DNA of 46,532 nt from Bacillota bacterium (GTDB lineage Bacteria; Bacillota; Sulfobacillia; JACIYH01): contig JACIYH010000017.1 in the NCBI GenBank assembly GCA_014360055.1, positions 1 through 46,532 on the forward strand. Reading direction: 5' to 3'. Position numbers and translations under genes: made by a program. A model generated the notes under the pieces. That model made no database searches, was not told the origin of the DNA, and saw only the letters and a list, made by a program, of their open reading frames with translations. Positions within the stretch are counted from its first letter, which is position 1; the number at the start of each line of letters is the position of its first letter. Positions 29,132 through 37,537 of the stretch are shown piece by piece.

Positions 29132-29511
29132 GCCCTGTTGTCCCCCGGCTCCTCCCACGGGAAGAACGTGAAATCATCCCGAAAGTCCGTCCTCCCCAGG
29201 TCGGCGCAGCAGCCCAGCAAATCCAGTGGGTCACGGTCCGCGAGGCTCTCACGGGGCCAACGGGGCTCGGTGAGCACCCGGGCCAGCCTACCCGTGTCCA
29301 GGTGGAGCAAACCCATGTCCGTGCGGGCCCGGGCTTTCTCATCCTTCAGTTGCTCGTAGGCCGCACGGATGCGCTTGAAATCATCGGGATGCTGTTCCGG
29401 AGGAAAGCGCCGCACCAGCCTCAGGTACGCCCTCTTAATCTCAGCCTCACCGGCCCCCGGTACCAGCCCCAGCACCTCATACGGATTCCTGTCACCATCT
29501 GTCTCGGGCAT
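29128..29511 (-). CDS. J-domain protein (short, variant HPD region)
   Basis: NPYEVLGLVPGAGEAEIKRAYLRLVRRFPPEQHPDDFKRIRAAYEQLKD. Confidence 0.85.
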   Translation of the reverse strand: MPETDGDRNPYEVLGLVPGAGEAEIKRAYLRLVRRFPPEQHPDDFKRIRAAYEQLKDEKARARTDMGLLHLDTGRLARVLTEPRWPRESLADRDPLDLLGCCADLGRTDFRDDFTFFPWEEPGDNRA

Positions 29512-29565
29512 TGTCCTGCCTCAACACCCCCTGGTACGTCCGCGCGACGCTTCCTGAAGCGCAGC

Positions 29566-31590
29566 TCAGAAATGCTGGAAGGCCTCGTCATCGGGGAACT
29601 CTTCAGCAGCCTGGAACCCGAACTCCAGGAGCAGTCTGAGCGATCTCTCCTCCTCGCACACCCTGATGATGCGCCGGTACATCCGCCGCCGGTCACCTCC
29701 TGCGGAGTCAAGAGCCCTGCGGAAAGCCTCCCCCGCCTGGCTCTGGCGGTCGTACGCCAGGTAGGTCCTGCCTGCCTGGTAGCAGATCTCCGCGTCATAA
29801 CCGGACAACTCCATGGCTTTCTTAAGGTAGCCGCTCGCCTTGCGGGGATGCCCCACCATGAACTGGGCGACGCCGAGTATGAGGTAGACCTGGGGGTCGG
29901 AGCCGGCCCGCAGCAGGGCCTTCTCAAACCAGCGATCACCCTCGCGGCGGTGGCCCTCCCGGTAGGCGAGCACTCCCACCACACTCATGGTCTGCGGATC
30001 GTCGGGTGCCACCCGCAGGGCTTCCTGCACATGCCGACGGGCACCCTCGAGGTCACGCCTGTGGATGCAATCCAGCGCTCTGCTGCGGGACATCTCTGCC
30101 AGAAGAGGAATCAGCACCGGGTGATCGGGGGCAGCGACCAGTCCCCGGCGCAAAACCCGCAGCGCCTCGTCTTCCTCATCCAGGCGCCAGTGGATGCGGG
30201 CCAGGGCTGCCACCGCCTCCGCGTCGCCGGGCTGCTGCTCCACAATCTGTCGCAGCACCTGCGCCGCCCGCGCCTCCTCCCCGAGGATCAGCCAGATCAT
30301 CACCAGATCTTTCTGACTCTGGGCGTCCGCGGGATCGTATCGCAGGGCGATCTCCAGGTCCAGCCTGGCCTCGTCCAGATTTCCCTCCTCGAGCAGGAGG
30401 TCGGCGAGGCGGCGGTATGCCAGGGCCAGGTACTGCCCCAGGGGGCGCTCGTCTCCCCCTCGTGACACGAGGGCGGACCAGGCGGAAATAGTGCGACGCC
30501 AGTAGCGGATCGCTTCCTGCCGGTTACCCCGCCTCTCGTACAGGAGGGCCAGGTTGTGGAGCACGTCGGGGAGATCAGAGATTCCCGGTCCGAGTTGCAG
30601 TGCCCTCTCCCAGTCGGCCCGGGCCTCCTCCCACCGGCCCTCATGCGCCGCCCGGTTCCCCCTGCAGAAATGAGCCAGAGCCAGCACAGCGTCCCCTCGA
30701 GCACCCCCTAGCTCCTCCTCCCACAGGCGGATTACCGTGTCGAAATCTTCATCCTGCGCGGCCCGCAGGACGAGCGCCTGCCGGTTCGCCGCCAGCCACT
30801 CCCGGACCACCTCGCCGGCCCCCAGGGCCAGGGCCCGGCCCAGGGACTCCCCTGCGGCCGCGGAGTCGCCCGCCCGGGCCTGAACTTCCCCCAGGGCACG
30901 CCAGAAATGAGGATTGCCCGGGGCAAGGTCGACGGCCCGAGCAAGGCAGCCCAGGGCCCCCGGTATGTCCCCGGCCTTGGCCCTGACCACGCCCCACAGG
31001 AAACACCCGTTGGCATCTTCTGATGACGGAGGTGCCTCCCGGCACCTGCCCGCCACCCATCGCAGGAACCTCCGGGCCCCAGCATCCAACTGCCGCCCCT
31101 CCGGACCCGCCAGCCATTCCTCCAACGTGCTCTCACGCTGCAGGACAAGCGCACCTTGCAGTACCAGCAGGCCCAGGTGGAAGAGGACGCGGGCATGGCC
31201 GGGTAGGGCGACCAGCACCTCCCGGTACACCTGCTCCGCCCGGCGGACATTGCCGAGGCGGTGGAAGGTGAGGCCCAGGTGATACCGGTATATCCATTTG
31301 TCGGGGGCAAGGGCCACCGCCTGCTGCAGGAAGCTGAGTGCACTCTCCTCCTTACAGGCCGCATGGTGCTCGAGGGCCAGGCGGAAGTAAGCCTCCGCCA
31401 GCGCTGCCTTGACGGCTGCGAGGTCCTCGCCCCCGAGCCCTTTCCAGGCAGCGATGGCCTCGCGGTAGCGCCCCGCTCGAAATAACTCCTGCCCGGCAGT
31501 GACGCTCGGGCGAGCACCCGATACTGCGGACTCCTCTACGGCAACCCTCTCCCACCGTTTCCCGCGCGATCGTTTCTTCGCCATTGCCAC
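29566..31590 (-). CDS. TPR-repeat protein
   Basis: Repeated TPR-like units: EAYFRLALEHHAACKEESALSFLQQAVALAPD, YRYHLGLTFHRLGNVRRAEQVYREVLVALPG, etc. Confidence 0.9.
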   Translation of the reverse strand: MAMAKKRSRGKRWERVAVEESAVSGARPSVTAGQELFRAGRYREAIAAWKGLGGEDLAAVKAALAEAYFRLALEHHAACKEESALSFLQQAVALAPDKWIYRYHLGLTFHRLGNVRRAEQVYREVLVALPGHARVLFHLGLLVLQGALVLQRESTLEEWLAGPEGRQLDAGARRFLRWVAGRCREAPPSSEDANGCFLWGVVRAKAGDIPGALGCLARAVDLAPGNPHFWRALGEVQARAGDSAAAGESLGRALALGAGEVVREWLAANRQALVLRAAQDEDFDTVIRLWEEELGGARGDAVLALAHFCRGNRAAHEGRWEEARADWERALQLGPGISDLPDVLHNLALLYERRGNRQEAIRYWRRTISAWSALVSRGGDERPLGQYLALAYRRLADLLLEEGNLDEARLDLEIALRYDPADAQSQKDLVMIWLILGEEARAAQVLRQIVEQQPGDAEAVAALARIHWRLDEEDEALRVLRRGLVAAPDHPVLIPLLAEMSRSRALDCIHRRDLEGARRHVQEALRVAPDDPQTMSVVGVLAYREGHRREGDRWFEKALLRAGSDPQVYLILGVAQFMVGHPRKASGYLKKAMELSGYDAEICYQAGRTYLAYDRQSQAGEAFRRALDSAGGDRRRMYRRIIRVCEEERSLRLLLEFGFQAAEEFPDDEAFQHF

Positions 31591-31665
31591 CTATCCTGCT
31601 ACTCGCGGTCTCTGCGGCGGGCCATCACATCCGCGTCTCGCACCCGCCAACCCGTGCCAAAGGCG

Positions 31666-32760
31666 TCAGCGTCCTCTAAGGAGGTCTTCGGGGTGGGTGA
31701 ACTCCAGGTCCAGGAGGGCCACCCGATCCCCGCAGGCCCGGTGGACCAGCCCCAGGGCGATCTGCATCCAGCTCTTACCTCTGGTTTGGATGGTCAGGAG
31801 GCGATCATCGATTTCGATGCTGCCCAGGTTCTGGCGGCCCCCCAGTTGGGCGGCTAACTCGTTCCAGTGGCCGGGGGGATAGTCACGCAGCCAGCTCAGG
31901 CGCATGTATGGCTCCTCGTCGTCCCGTTCGTCGATCGAGCAGTCGAACTCCGCCCGCACGGCTTTGGACACGTAATCGTAGTCCTCGTGCACCAGGGTGG
32001 CCTTGCAGAAAACGACCCTCTCCATGGTGCCAGGCGTCCCCGGCGGCAGGGGATCCTCCCGCTGCAATTCCTCCAGCTTGGCGGCCAGGGAAGACCTCAA
32101 CTTCCCCTCCTCCCCCTCCTCCCCGTCCGCCTCGAGGTCCTCCAGCGGCGTGCCGATAATGCAGGCGTGGCGCGCCATTAACTCTTCAAGCGAGCAGGGG
32201 CGCTCCATGCGCTTGACCAGGTCCGGCCAGTCGCCCACGATCAGGGGTTTACCGTCCTTGCCGAACATGTCCGGTGGGATCTCGGTGCCCTCGGGAAGTC
32301 GCCCCACGATTTCCGCCCAGCGCCGGAACTCCCGCGGCGGGCGAAAGCCGTTGGCGCGCCCGTACTCCAGCCCGCCCCAGATCAACTGCTGGGCATAGGT
32401 CAGGTCAGCGGGTTTCAGGTCCAGACCCTTACTCCTGAAGGAATCGAACCAGGCCGCGAAATCATCCCGGGTCACGTTCACGAACCCGAAGGCGTCTTTG
32501 ATGCCCACGCCCCAGCGGTCCACCAGGAAGCAGGCGAACCCCACTCTGCCCGCCCCCATCTTGCGGGCAATCACCGCCACCGCCGGGGGCCCATCGTCCT
32601 GAACATAGGTCCAGCACCCCTCGAGGGGCGCCTCGGCCCCGGGCACCTCCCCCGCCCACCCCGTGCGGCGGGCCCCTTCCCGTTTCTGCTTGCGGTAACG
32701 GTGCTGCTTTTCCAGGCGCTTTTGCTTCCGCTTCGCCATCTCCCTCCGGTCCTTGCCCAT
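31666..32760 (-). CDS. Conserved-looking hypothetical protein in gas-vesicle/chaperone cluster
   Basis: Basic N-terminus MAKRKQKRLEKQHRYRKQKR, ordered body (AVIARKMGAGRVGFACFLVDRWGVGIKDAFGFVNV); start ATG 32760 or 32739. Confidence 0.75.
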   Translation of the reverse strand: MGKDRREMAKRKQKRLEKQHRYRKQKREGARRTGWAGEVPGAEAPLEGCWTYVQDDGPPAVAVIARKMGAGRVGFACFLVDRWGVGIKDAFGFVNVTRDDFAAWFDSFRSKGLDLKPADLTYAQQLIWGGLEYGRANGFRPPREFRRWAEIVGRLPEGTEIPPDMFGKDGKPLIVGDWPDLVKRMERPCSLEELMARHACIIGTPLEDLEADGEEGEEGKLRSSLAAKLEELQREDPLPPGTPGTMERVVFCKATLVHEDYDYVSKAVRAEFDCSIDERDDEEPYMRLSWLRDYPPGHWNELAAQLGGRQNLGSIEIDDRLLTIQTRGKSWMQIALGLVHRACGDRVALLDLEFTHPEDLLRGR

Positions 32761-32941
32761 ATGTAACACCGCCTCTCCCGGTTTCCCGGCCCCCGCAGGG
32801 GAAGCATTCTCCGACCCGCCCCCACTTCCTCCTCCGGCACGTGCACCCAGCGCAATGACAGATCCCGGAGTGGCTCCGGGACCTGAAGCGGAGGGATCCC
32901 CTTCATCTACGGACCAAAACCCTGCACGGGTATGCGCGAGC

Positions 32942-33217
32942 CTACGGAAGGGAAGCCGGTCCCTGGCCCGTGTCCCCCCTCTTGCGCAGCTCCTTGCGCT
33001 CAAATCCCAGCAGGTTGCCCTGGTCGTCCAGCCACACTTCGTACCGGCCCAGGATGTCCATGGCTTTCGGGATGGATTCCTTCTCGACCAGTTCGAGGGT
33101 GAGGCGCCACTCGCCCTCCTCCCTGGCCATTCCTATCACACTGCTCAGTTGCAGACCCGTCAGTTCCAGCAGCTTCTGCGTGCCGGCACGGATCAGTTGC
33201 TCAATGGTCGGGCTCAC
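32942..33217 (-). CDS. gvpO: Gas vesicle protein GvpO
   Basis: GEWRLTLELVEKESIPKAMDILGRYEVWLDDQGNLLGFERKE; GTG start with GGAGCTGACAGGCG upstream. Confidence 0.85.
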   Translation of the reverse strand: MSPTIEQLIRAGTQKLLELTGLQLSSVIGMAREEGEWRLTLELVEKESIPKAMDILGRYEVWLDDQGNLLGFERKELRKRGDTGQGPASLP

Positions 33218-33223
33218 CGCCTG

Positions 33224-33544
33224 TCAGCTCCTTCCTGACCCGGTTGTCTCCATCAACTGCCGACGATACTCCGCCAGGTACCGGTTGGCGGCCTCTATTG
33301 CCGCCAGCCTGCCCCGGGCCCGCTCAATGCGGTCACGGGCGCGGGCTACCGCAGCCGCCCTGGCTCGCGCCCGCTGTTGCTCTTTCTGCACCTGCCGTCT
33401 GAGCCGGCGTTCGTCCACCGGCACGTCCGGGACCGACGGCGCCGGCGACGTGAGCAGCAGCGGGGGCCGCCTGGACGCGACCACCCCGAGCGACGACCTG
33501 GCGCGTCTCCTCGGCCTGCGACCGGCAGGGGTCGCCTGGATCAT
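33224..33544 (-). CDS. Small basic coiled-coil protein in gvp cluster
   Basis: ERRLRRQVQKEQQRARARAAAVARARDRIERARGRLAAIEAANRYLAEYRRQL; overlaps the 3' part of the neighbouring ORF. Confidence 0.6.
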   Translation of the reverse strand: MIQATPAGRRPRRRARSSLGVVASRRPPLLLTSPAPSVPDVPVDERRLRRQVQKEQQRARARAAAVARARDRIERARGRLAAIEAANRYLAEYRRQLMETTGSGRS

Positions 33545-34136
33545 GGTCCACCACCTCCTCACGCGACTTTTTCGCGGCCTGCACGCGATCCTGGATCAGC
33601 CGACGGAGGCCCTGAGGATCTTCTACCAGCAGGGCTACGCCGGATCCGTCCTCCACGGTCAGGTACACGCAGCCACGCCCTTCTTTCGACCCCGGCACCC
33701 GCACCACCGCAGCACTCCTGATGCTGGGGTAGGGCAGGGGAGGACCAGGGGAGGCACGCACGCCCCTGTTGGTGATCTGGATCTGGGCCGCCACCCAACT
33801 GCCACCGGCACGGCTCCACCACACGTGGCCCCCGAAACGGGCGATGACCTGTTCCGGCTCTGCGGCCGCAGAAGCGCTCCCCGCTCCGGGGGCGCCGCCG
33901 CGGACCGCCCGGGTACCGGCGCCGCGGGCCACCGCACGCACCGCTGCGTCCCAGTCCTCCCAGATTCCGTAGCGGAGCATGGTTTCCACCGCCGCCACCG
34001 CGGCTCTCAGGCTGACCCCGATGAGGGGGACACCAGCGAGGGAGATGAGCAGGTCGGCCTGCAGGATCACGCCCTTTTCGAGGAGGCGGTCGAGTAGCTG
34101 TACCAGACCTGCCTGGCGGGGCTGGCTGGGCTTCAT
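33333..34136 (-). CDS. GvpA-family protein (GvpJ/M-like) with extra C-terminal domain
   Basis: GLVQLLDRLLEKGVILQADLLISLAGVPLIGVSLRAAVAAVETMLRYG, then HVWWSRAGGSWVAAQIQITNRGV...VYLTVEDGSGVALLVEDPQGLRRLIQDR. Confidence 0.8.
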   Translation of the reverse strand: MKPSQPRQAGLVQLLDRLLEKGVILQADLLISLAGVPLIGVSLRAAVAAVETMLRYGIWEDWDAAVRAVARGAGTRAVRGGAPGAGSASAAAEPEQVIARFGGHVWWSRAGGSWVAAQIQITNRGVRASPGPPLPYPSIRSAAVVRVPGSKEGRGCVYLTVEDGSGVALLVEDPQGLRRLIQDRVQAAKKSREEVVDHDPGDPCRSQAEETRQVVARGGRVQAAPAAAHVAGAVGPGRAGGRTPAQTAGAERATAGASQGGCGSPRP

Positions 34137-34157
34137 CGCCCCCGCACCCCCGGGTCC

Positions 34158-35189
34158 TCACTCCACGAAGGCGAAGGGAGGCCAGGGCCCGGTGAAGTGC
34201 ACGGAGAAACCGGGCATCGCGGCGATCGCATCAAGGGCCTCCCCCACCTTCTCCACCTCGCCGGCTGCCACCAGGCAAGCCAGCTTCAGCACCAGGTGCC
34301 TCTCCTGACCGGTTTTGGCCATTTCCTCCACCTTGGTTTCCGCACAGTGAACGGAGATCGCCTCCAGGAAGCGGCGGGCATGGCCCGCCGCTGCGGCCCT
34401 CACCGCCTCCTCCACCGCCTTGTCCAGTCGCTGGCGCTGCAGGTAGGCCAGGCCGGGCGATAGCGCGGCCAGCCCTGCCTCGGCCTGTCTGATCGTCTCG
34501 TTGGCCGCCCTGACCTCCTTTTCCGCTGCGGCAGCGTCCCAACTGATCTCGATGCCGTACTCGGCCTTACCTTCTACGCGCTGCCACGCCCGCTCGAGGT
34601 GCTCCCGCCTCTCTCGCAGCCAATCTCTCACCACCCGGTCCGGCTCCGGCGGAGAGCCCTTGAAGATGGTGTCGAATCCGGCCGGGATCACGCCCCCCCA
34701 CGTGCTCATGGCCGCTTCCTGCACCGCCTCGTGGGCCTGCAACCACCCCGTCACCACCTCGGGGTCGTCTGACTGGTACGGCTCGGGGGGACAGGCATGC
34801 ACCAGTGCCGCCATGTCCCCCTCCCGAACCAGGAACACCGGCCTGCCGTCCACGCCCACCGCGTGGAAATCGGCCCCGGACCGGCCGGTGCGCACGACTC
34901 CGTACAGGTACCTGCCCTCATCACTCGCCTCCTGCGGCGGACGGGTCTCCGCCGACCCGCCGGCAACCTCCTCCTCGACGGGAAGCGGGGGAAGAATGGG
35001 TACGGTGGCATCGCCCGCGGCGGACACCGGCAACTGCAACAGACGGAACAGCGCATCCAGGAACTCGCCCGAACAGGAGGAGCCCAGTCTGGCCAGCAGG
35101 TCCTCCACGAGGGGGCGCGTGAGCTCGCGCCCAGCGGCGCGGATCGCCAGCGCCAGGTACACACAACTGAGCTCGCTCACCCTTCCCAC
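34158..35189 (-). CDS. gvpL: GvpL/GvpF family protein with N-terminal extension
   Basis: GRYLYGVVRTG...VHACPPEPYQSDDPEVVTGWLQAHEAVQEAAMSTWGGVIPAGFDTIFKG...FTGPWPPFAFVE. Confidence 0.9.
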   Translation of the reverse strand: MGRVSELSCVYLALAIRAAGRELTRPLVEDLLARLGSSCSGEFLDALFRLLQLPVSAAGDATVPILPPLPVEEEVAGGSAETRPPQEASDEGRYLYGVVRTGRSGADFHAVGVDGRPVFLVREGDMAALVHACPPEPYQSDDPEVVTGWLQAHEAVQEAAMSTWGGVIPAGFDTIFKGSPPEPDRVVRDWLRERREHLERAWQRVEGKAEYGIEISWDAAAAEKEVRAANETIRQAEAGLAALSPGLAYLQRQRLDKAVEEAVRAAAAGHARRFLEAISVHCAETKVEEMAKTGQERHLVLKLACLVAAGEVEKVGEALDAIAAMPGFSVHFTGPWPPFAFVE

Positions 35190-35242
35190 CTCCCGTGTTG
35201 GAATGCCACCCCGTCACCCGGCCCGGCGCGACCACTGTGTGC

Positions 35243-35557
35243 TTACACGGGCGTGTCATCTCCCCAGCGCTCGGGATTCACGAGGCGATCCAGGAAGTCA
35301 TCGACCACGTCATCCAGACCGTCCCTGACCGCATCCACGGTGTCGCGGATGCCCTGTTCGTCTTTGATGTCTTCCAGGGCCCGGTCCAGGTCCAGGAGGG
35401 CGCACCCCAGCCGCTCCGCCTCTTCCGGGAACAGGCGACCCGACTCGATGCGCCGCATCGCCTGCAGCTTGAGGCAATCGCGGATGATCTCCGCCAGGGC
35501 CACCACCAGCCCGAGAACCCCTTCCCGCAGGCGGTCCGCATCCACCTCGATCGCCAA
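35243..35557 (-). CDS. gvpK: Gas vesicle protein GvpK
   Basis: LGLVVALAEIIRDCLKLQAMRRIESGRLFPEEAERLGCALLDLDRALEDIK. Confidence 0.9.
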   Translation of the reverse strand: MAIEVDADRLREGVLGLVVALAEIIRDCLKLQAMRRIESGRLFPEEAERLGCALLDLDRALEDIKDEQGIRDTVDAVRDGLDDVVDDFLDRLVNPERWGDDTPV

Positions 35558-35580
35558 CGCCCGTCACCCTTTCTCCAGAA

Positions 35581-36000
35581 CTACCCCCAACAGCCCGTTC
35601 CGGCAGGAGACCGGGTCCTGCCGGTCAGCCGGAGAGAGGATCCCACCTGTGCCATTATCACCAGGTGACCATCCTCCTCGAACACTTCCGCCAGGGTCCG
35701 ACGGGCCGCGGCCGTCCCCCAGGCGAACGGGGGATCCAGCCACCAGGCGAAGGTCACCTTACCGCCTGTCGCAGGGTCAGCCCGACAGACGCTGAAGGTG
35801 AGGAGATCGCACCCGTACAGCTCATTGCTCAGGGGATTGGTCACGGAGCGTATGCGATCCAGCACCCCGGCGTGGTCCAGCCCGGTCACCCGGCTCAGAT
35901 CGGCCAGATGGGCGCGGCCCTCCCACATGAGGTGCCACACGATCCTGGCGCTGCAGGGATCAACGCGCTCAAGCAGGCAACCGAGATCCGCACCGCTCAT
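35581..36000 (-). CDS. Winged-helix-like hypothetical protein in gvp cluster
   Basis: DPCSARIVWHLMWEGRAHLADLSRVTGLDHAGVLDRIRSV; ATG overlaps the upstream stop. Confidence 0.6.
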   Translation of the reverse strand: MSGADLGCLLERVDPCSARIVWHLMWEGRAHLADLSRVTGLDHAGVLDRIRSVTNPLSNELYGCDLLTFSVCRADPATGGKVTFAWWLDPPFAWGTAAARRTLAEVFEEDGHLVIMAQVGSSLRLTGRTRSPAGTGCWG

Positions 36001-36422
36001 GGTAACCGCCCCCGCACGGAGCCCGTGACCGTCTGCACCGCGGGCTGTGTGACCGCCGGGACATGTTGCGTGACCGCTTGGGCGGCCAGCGCCTGTCGGC
36101 TCGGGCTCTGCCATCCGCACCACGGGCACCCTTCGCGGAGCAGCTCTTCGACGGCCACCATCTTCCCACACTGGGGACAGCTTTCTTTGGGCACGGTGGC
36201 TTCCCGCCACGCGGCCGTCTGCAGGTTGGTGCCCGACGGGAACTCCAGCCCGTAGCGGGCCGCCGTCTCAAAGGAGGCGAGGGCCGCCCGCAGCTTGATG
36301 CCCAGCAATTCCACGCCGGCCACGGATACCAGGATGTCGGCGTTAATTACCAGGCCTTTGTCCAGGAGCTTATCTATTACATCTGCCAGCGTAGAGCGGT
36401 CGCGGGTAGGCTGTATGGGCAT
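35997..36422 (-). CDS. gvpJ: GvpJ-like (GvpA-family) protein with C-terminal zinc ribbon
   Basis: LADVIDKLLDKGLVINADILVSVAGVELLGIKLRAALASFETAARYG; CPQCGKMVAVEELLREGCPWCG. Confidence 0.85.
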   Translation of the reverse strand: MPIQPTRDRSTLADVIDKLLDKGLVINADILVSVAGVELLGIKLRAALASFETAARYGLEFPSGTNLQTAAWREATVPKESCPQCGKMVAVEELLREGCPWCGWQSPSRQALAAQAVTQHVPAVTQPAVQTVTGSVRGRLP

Positions 36423-36426
36423 GGTT

Positions 36427-36768
36427 TCACCTCCGGCCGGTGTGCCCGGCGCCGGCCCCTTCGCCGGTCTCCGACCCGGCTTCCGGACCGGCACCGCCGG
36501 CGCCTTCCCCGGCTTCCTTCAGGGCCTGCCAGCGGGTGGCCAGCTCATCCCAGGCGGCCTGGAAGGACACCTCGTCGATCTCGCCCCTCCGGTAGCCATC
36601 TTCCAGTTCCTGCATCCGCCTGCGCACCGCCTGCGTGTCGTCCATCTCGCGGTCGACAGCCTCCGCGATTTGCTCCAGGATGAAGCGGAGGGAGCGCACG
36701 GGCAGGGTAACCGGCCAGAACACCAGGTCGAACAGGGAGAACCCGCCGCCCCGCTCGTCTTCCTCCAT
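36427..36768 (-). CDS. gvpG: Gas vesicle protein GvpG
   Basis: LFDLVFWPVTLPVRSLRFILEQIAEAVDREMDDTQAVRRRMQELEDGYRRGEID. Confidence 0.88.
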   Translation of the reverse strand: MEEDERGGGFSLFDLVFWPVTLPVRSLRFILEQIAEAVDREMDDTQAVRRRMQELEDGYRRGEIDEVSFQAAWDELATRWQALKEAGEGAGGAGPEAGSETGEGAGAGHTGRR

Positions 36769-36771
36769 GGT

Positions 36772-37530
36772 TCATTCCTCCCCTTTCCGCTGCCGCCAGG
36801 GCAGGTTGATCTCCACGAAGTTGTACGGAGGCAGGGGAGCCACGTACTTGAACGAGAGTCGGTCTGCGTACCGATCCCCCAGGACCTGCACCGTGCGGGC
36901 CAGCTCCGGCTCCCGATCCCGGGAAACCAGGAAAGCAGCATTCAGGAGCATGCGTACCGACAGGGGTTGGTTCAGCCGGTACCCCAGGCACCAGGGGGCC
37001 AGCTGGTTGCACAGCTCCGGTACGAACCGCTGTCGCCAGGCCTCCACCGTGGCCTCCACCGCCTGCCCCACCTGGACGGCCATCTCGTAGCGCCTGGCGG
37101 GGTGGAGGCGATGCACCATACCCAACCGGGCGGGGTCGTACCCGGCCGCCCTGACCACTGCCTCGGGCACCCAGAAGGCCTTCAGCTCGGCCTCCACCTT
37201 GTCCCGGAGCCGCTCCAGCTCCCGGGTGATCACGCTGCGGTACCTGCTCAGGCAGTCCTTCAACACCTCTTCGCCGGGAATCACCGTGCCGAAGGCCACC
37301 GGCAGCACCGTACGGTGACGTGCCAGGGTGCTCAGCACCCGATCGTGGGCCAGCAGGTGGGCCGTTTTGGGAGCCACGCCCCCGTCGGGGGCAGGGCTGA
37401 GTACGGCAGCGAACCCTCCCAAGGGGACGATTCTCACCTCGGCCGGTGGCTCGCCCACTCCCACGGGACCCAACCAGGCTTCTTCCGCGGCATCCGTTAT
37501 GCCATATAGGTAAAGGCCCGTCTCAGCCAC
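36772..37530 (-). CDS. gvpF: GvpF/GvpL family protein
   Basis: GLYLYGITDAAEEAWLGPVGVG...LSTLARHRTVLPVAFGTVIPGEEVLKDCL...PPYNFVEINL; GTG start 37530 with GGGAGG. Confidence 0.9.
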   Translation of the reverse strand: MAETGLYLYGITDAAEEAWLGPVGVGEPPAEVRIVPLGGFAAVLSPAPDGGVAPKTAHLLAHDRVLSTLARHRTVLPVAFGTVIPGEEVLKDCLSRYRSVITRELERLRDKVEAELKAFWVPEAVVRAAGYDPARLGMVHRLHPARRYEMAVQVGQAVEATVEAWRQRFVPELCNQLAPWCLGYRLNQPLSVRMLLNAAFLVSRDREPELARTVQVLGDRYADRLSFKYVAPLPPYNFVEINLPWRQRKGEE

Positions 37531-37537
37531 GCCAGCG

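Noticed and set aside
26791-30465. Long + strand ORFs opposite dnaK/grpE/TPR (26791..28347, 28783..30465)
   Set aside because: Antisense shadows of well-recognised minus-strand genes.
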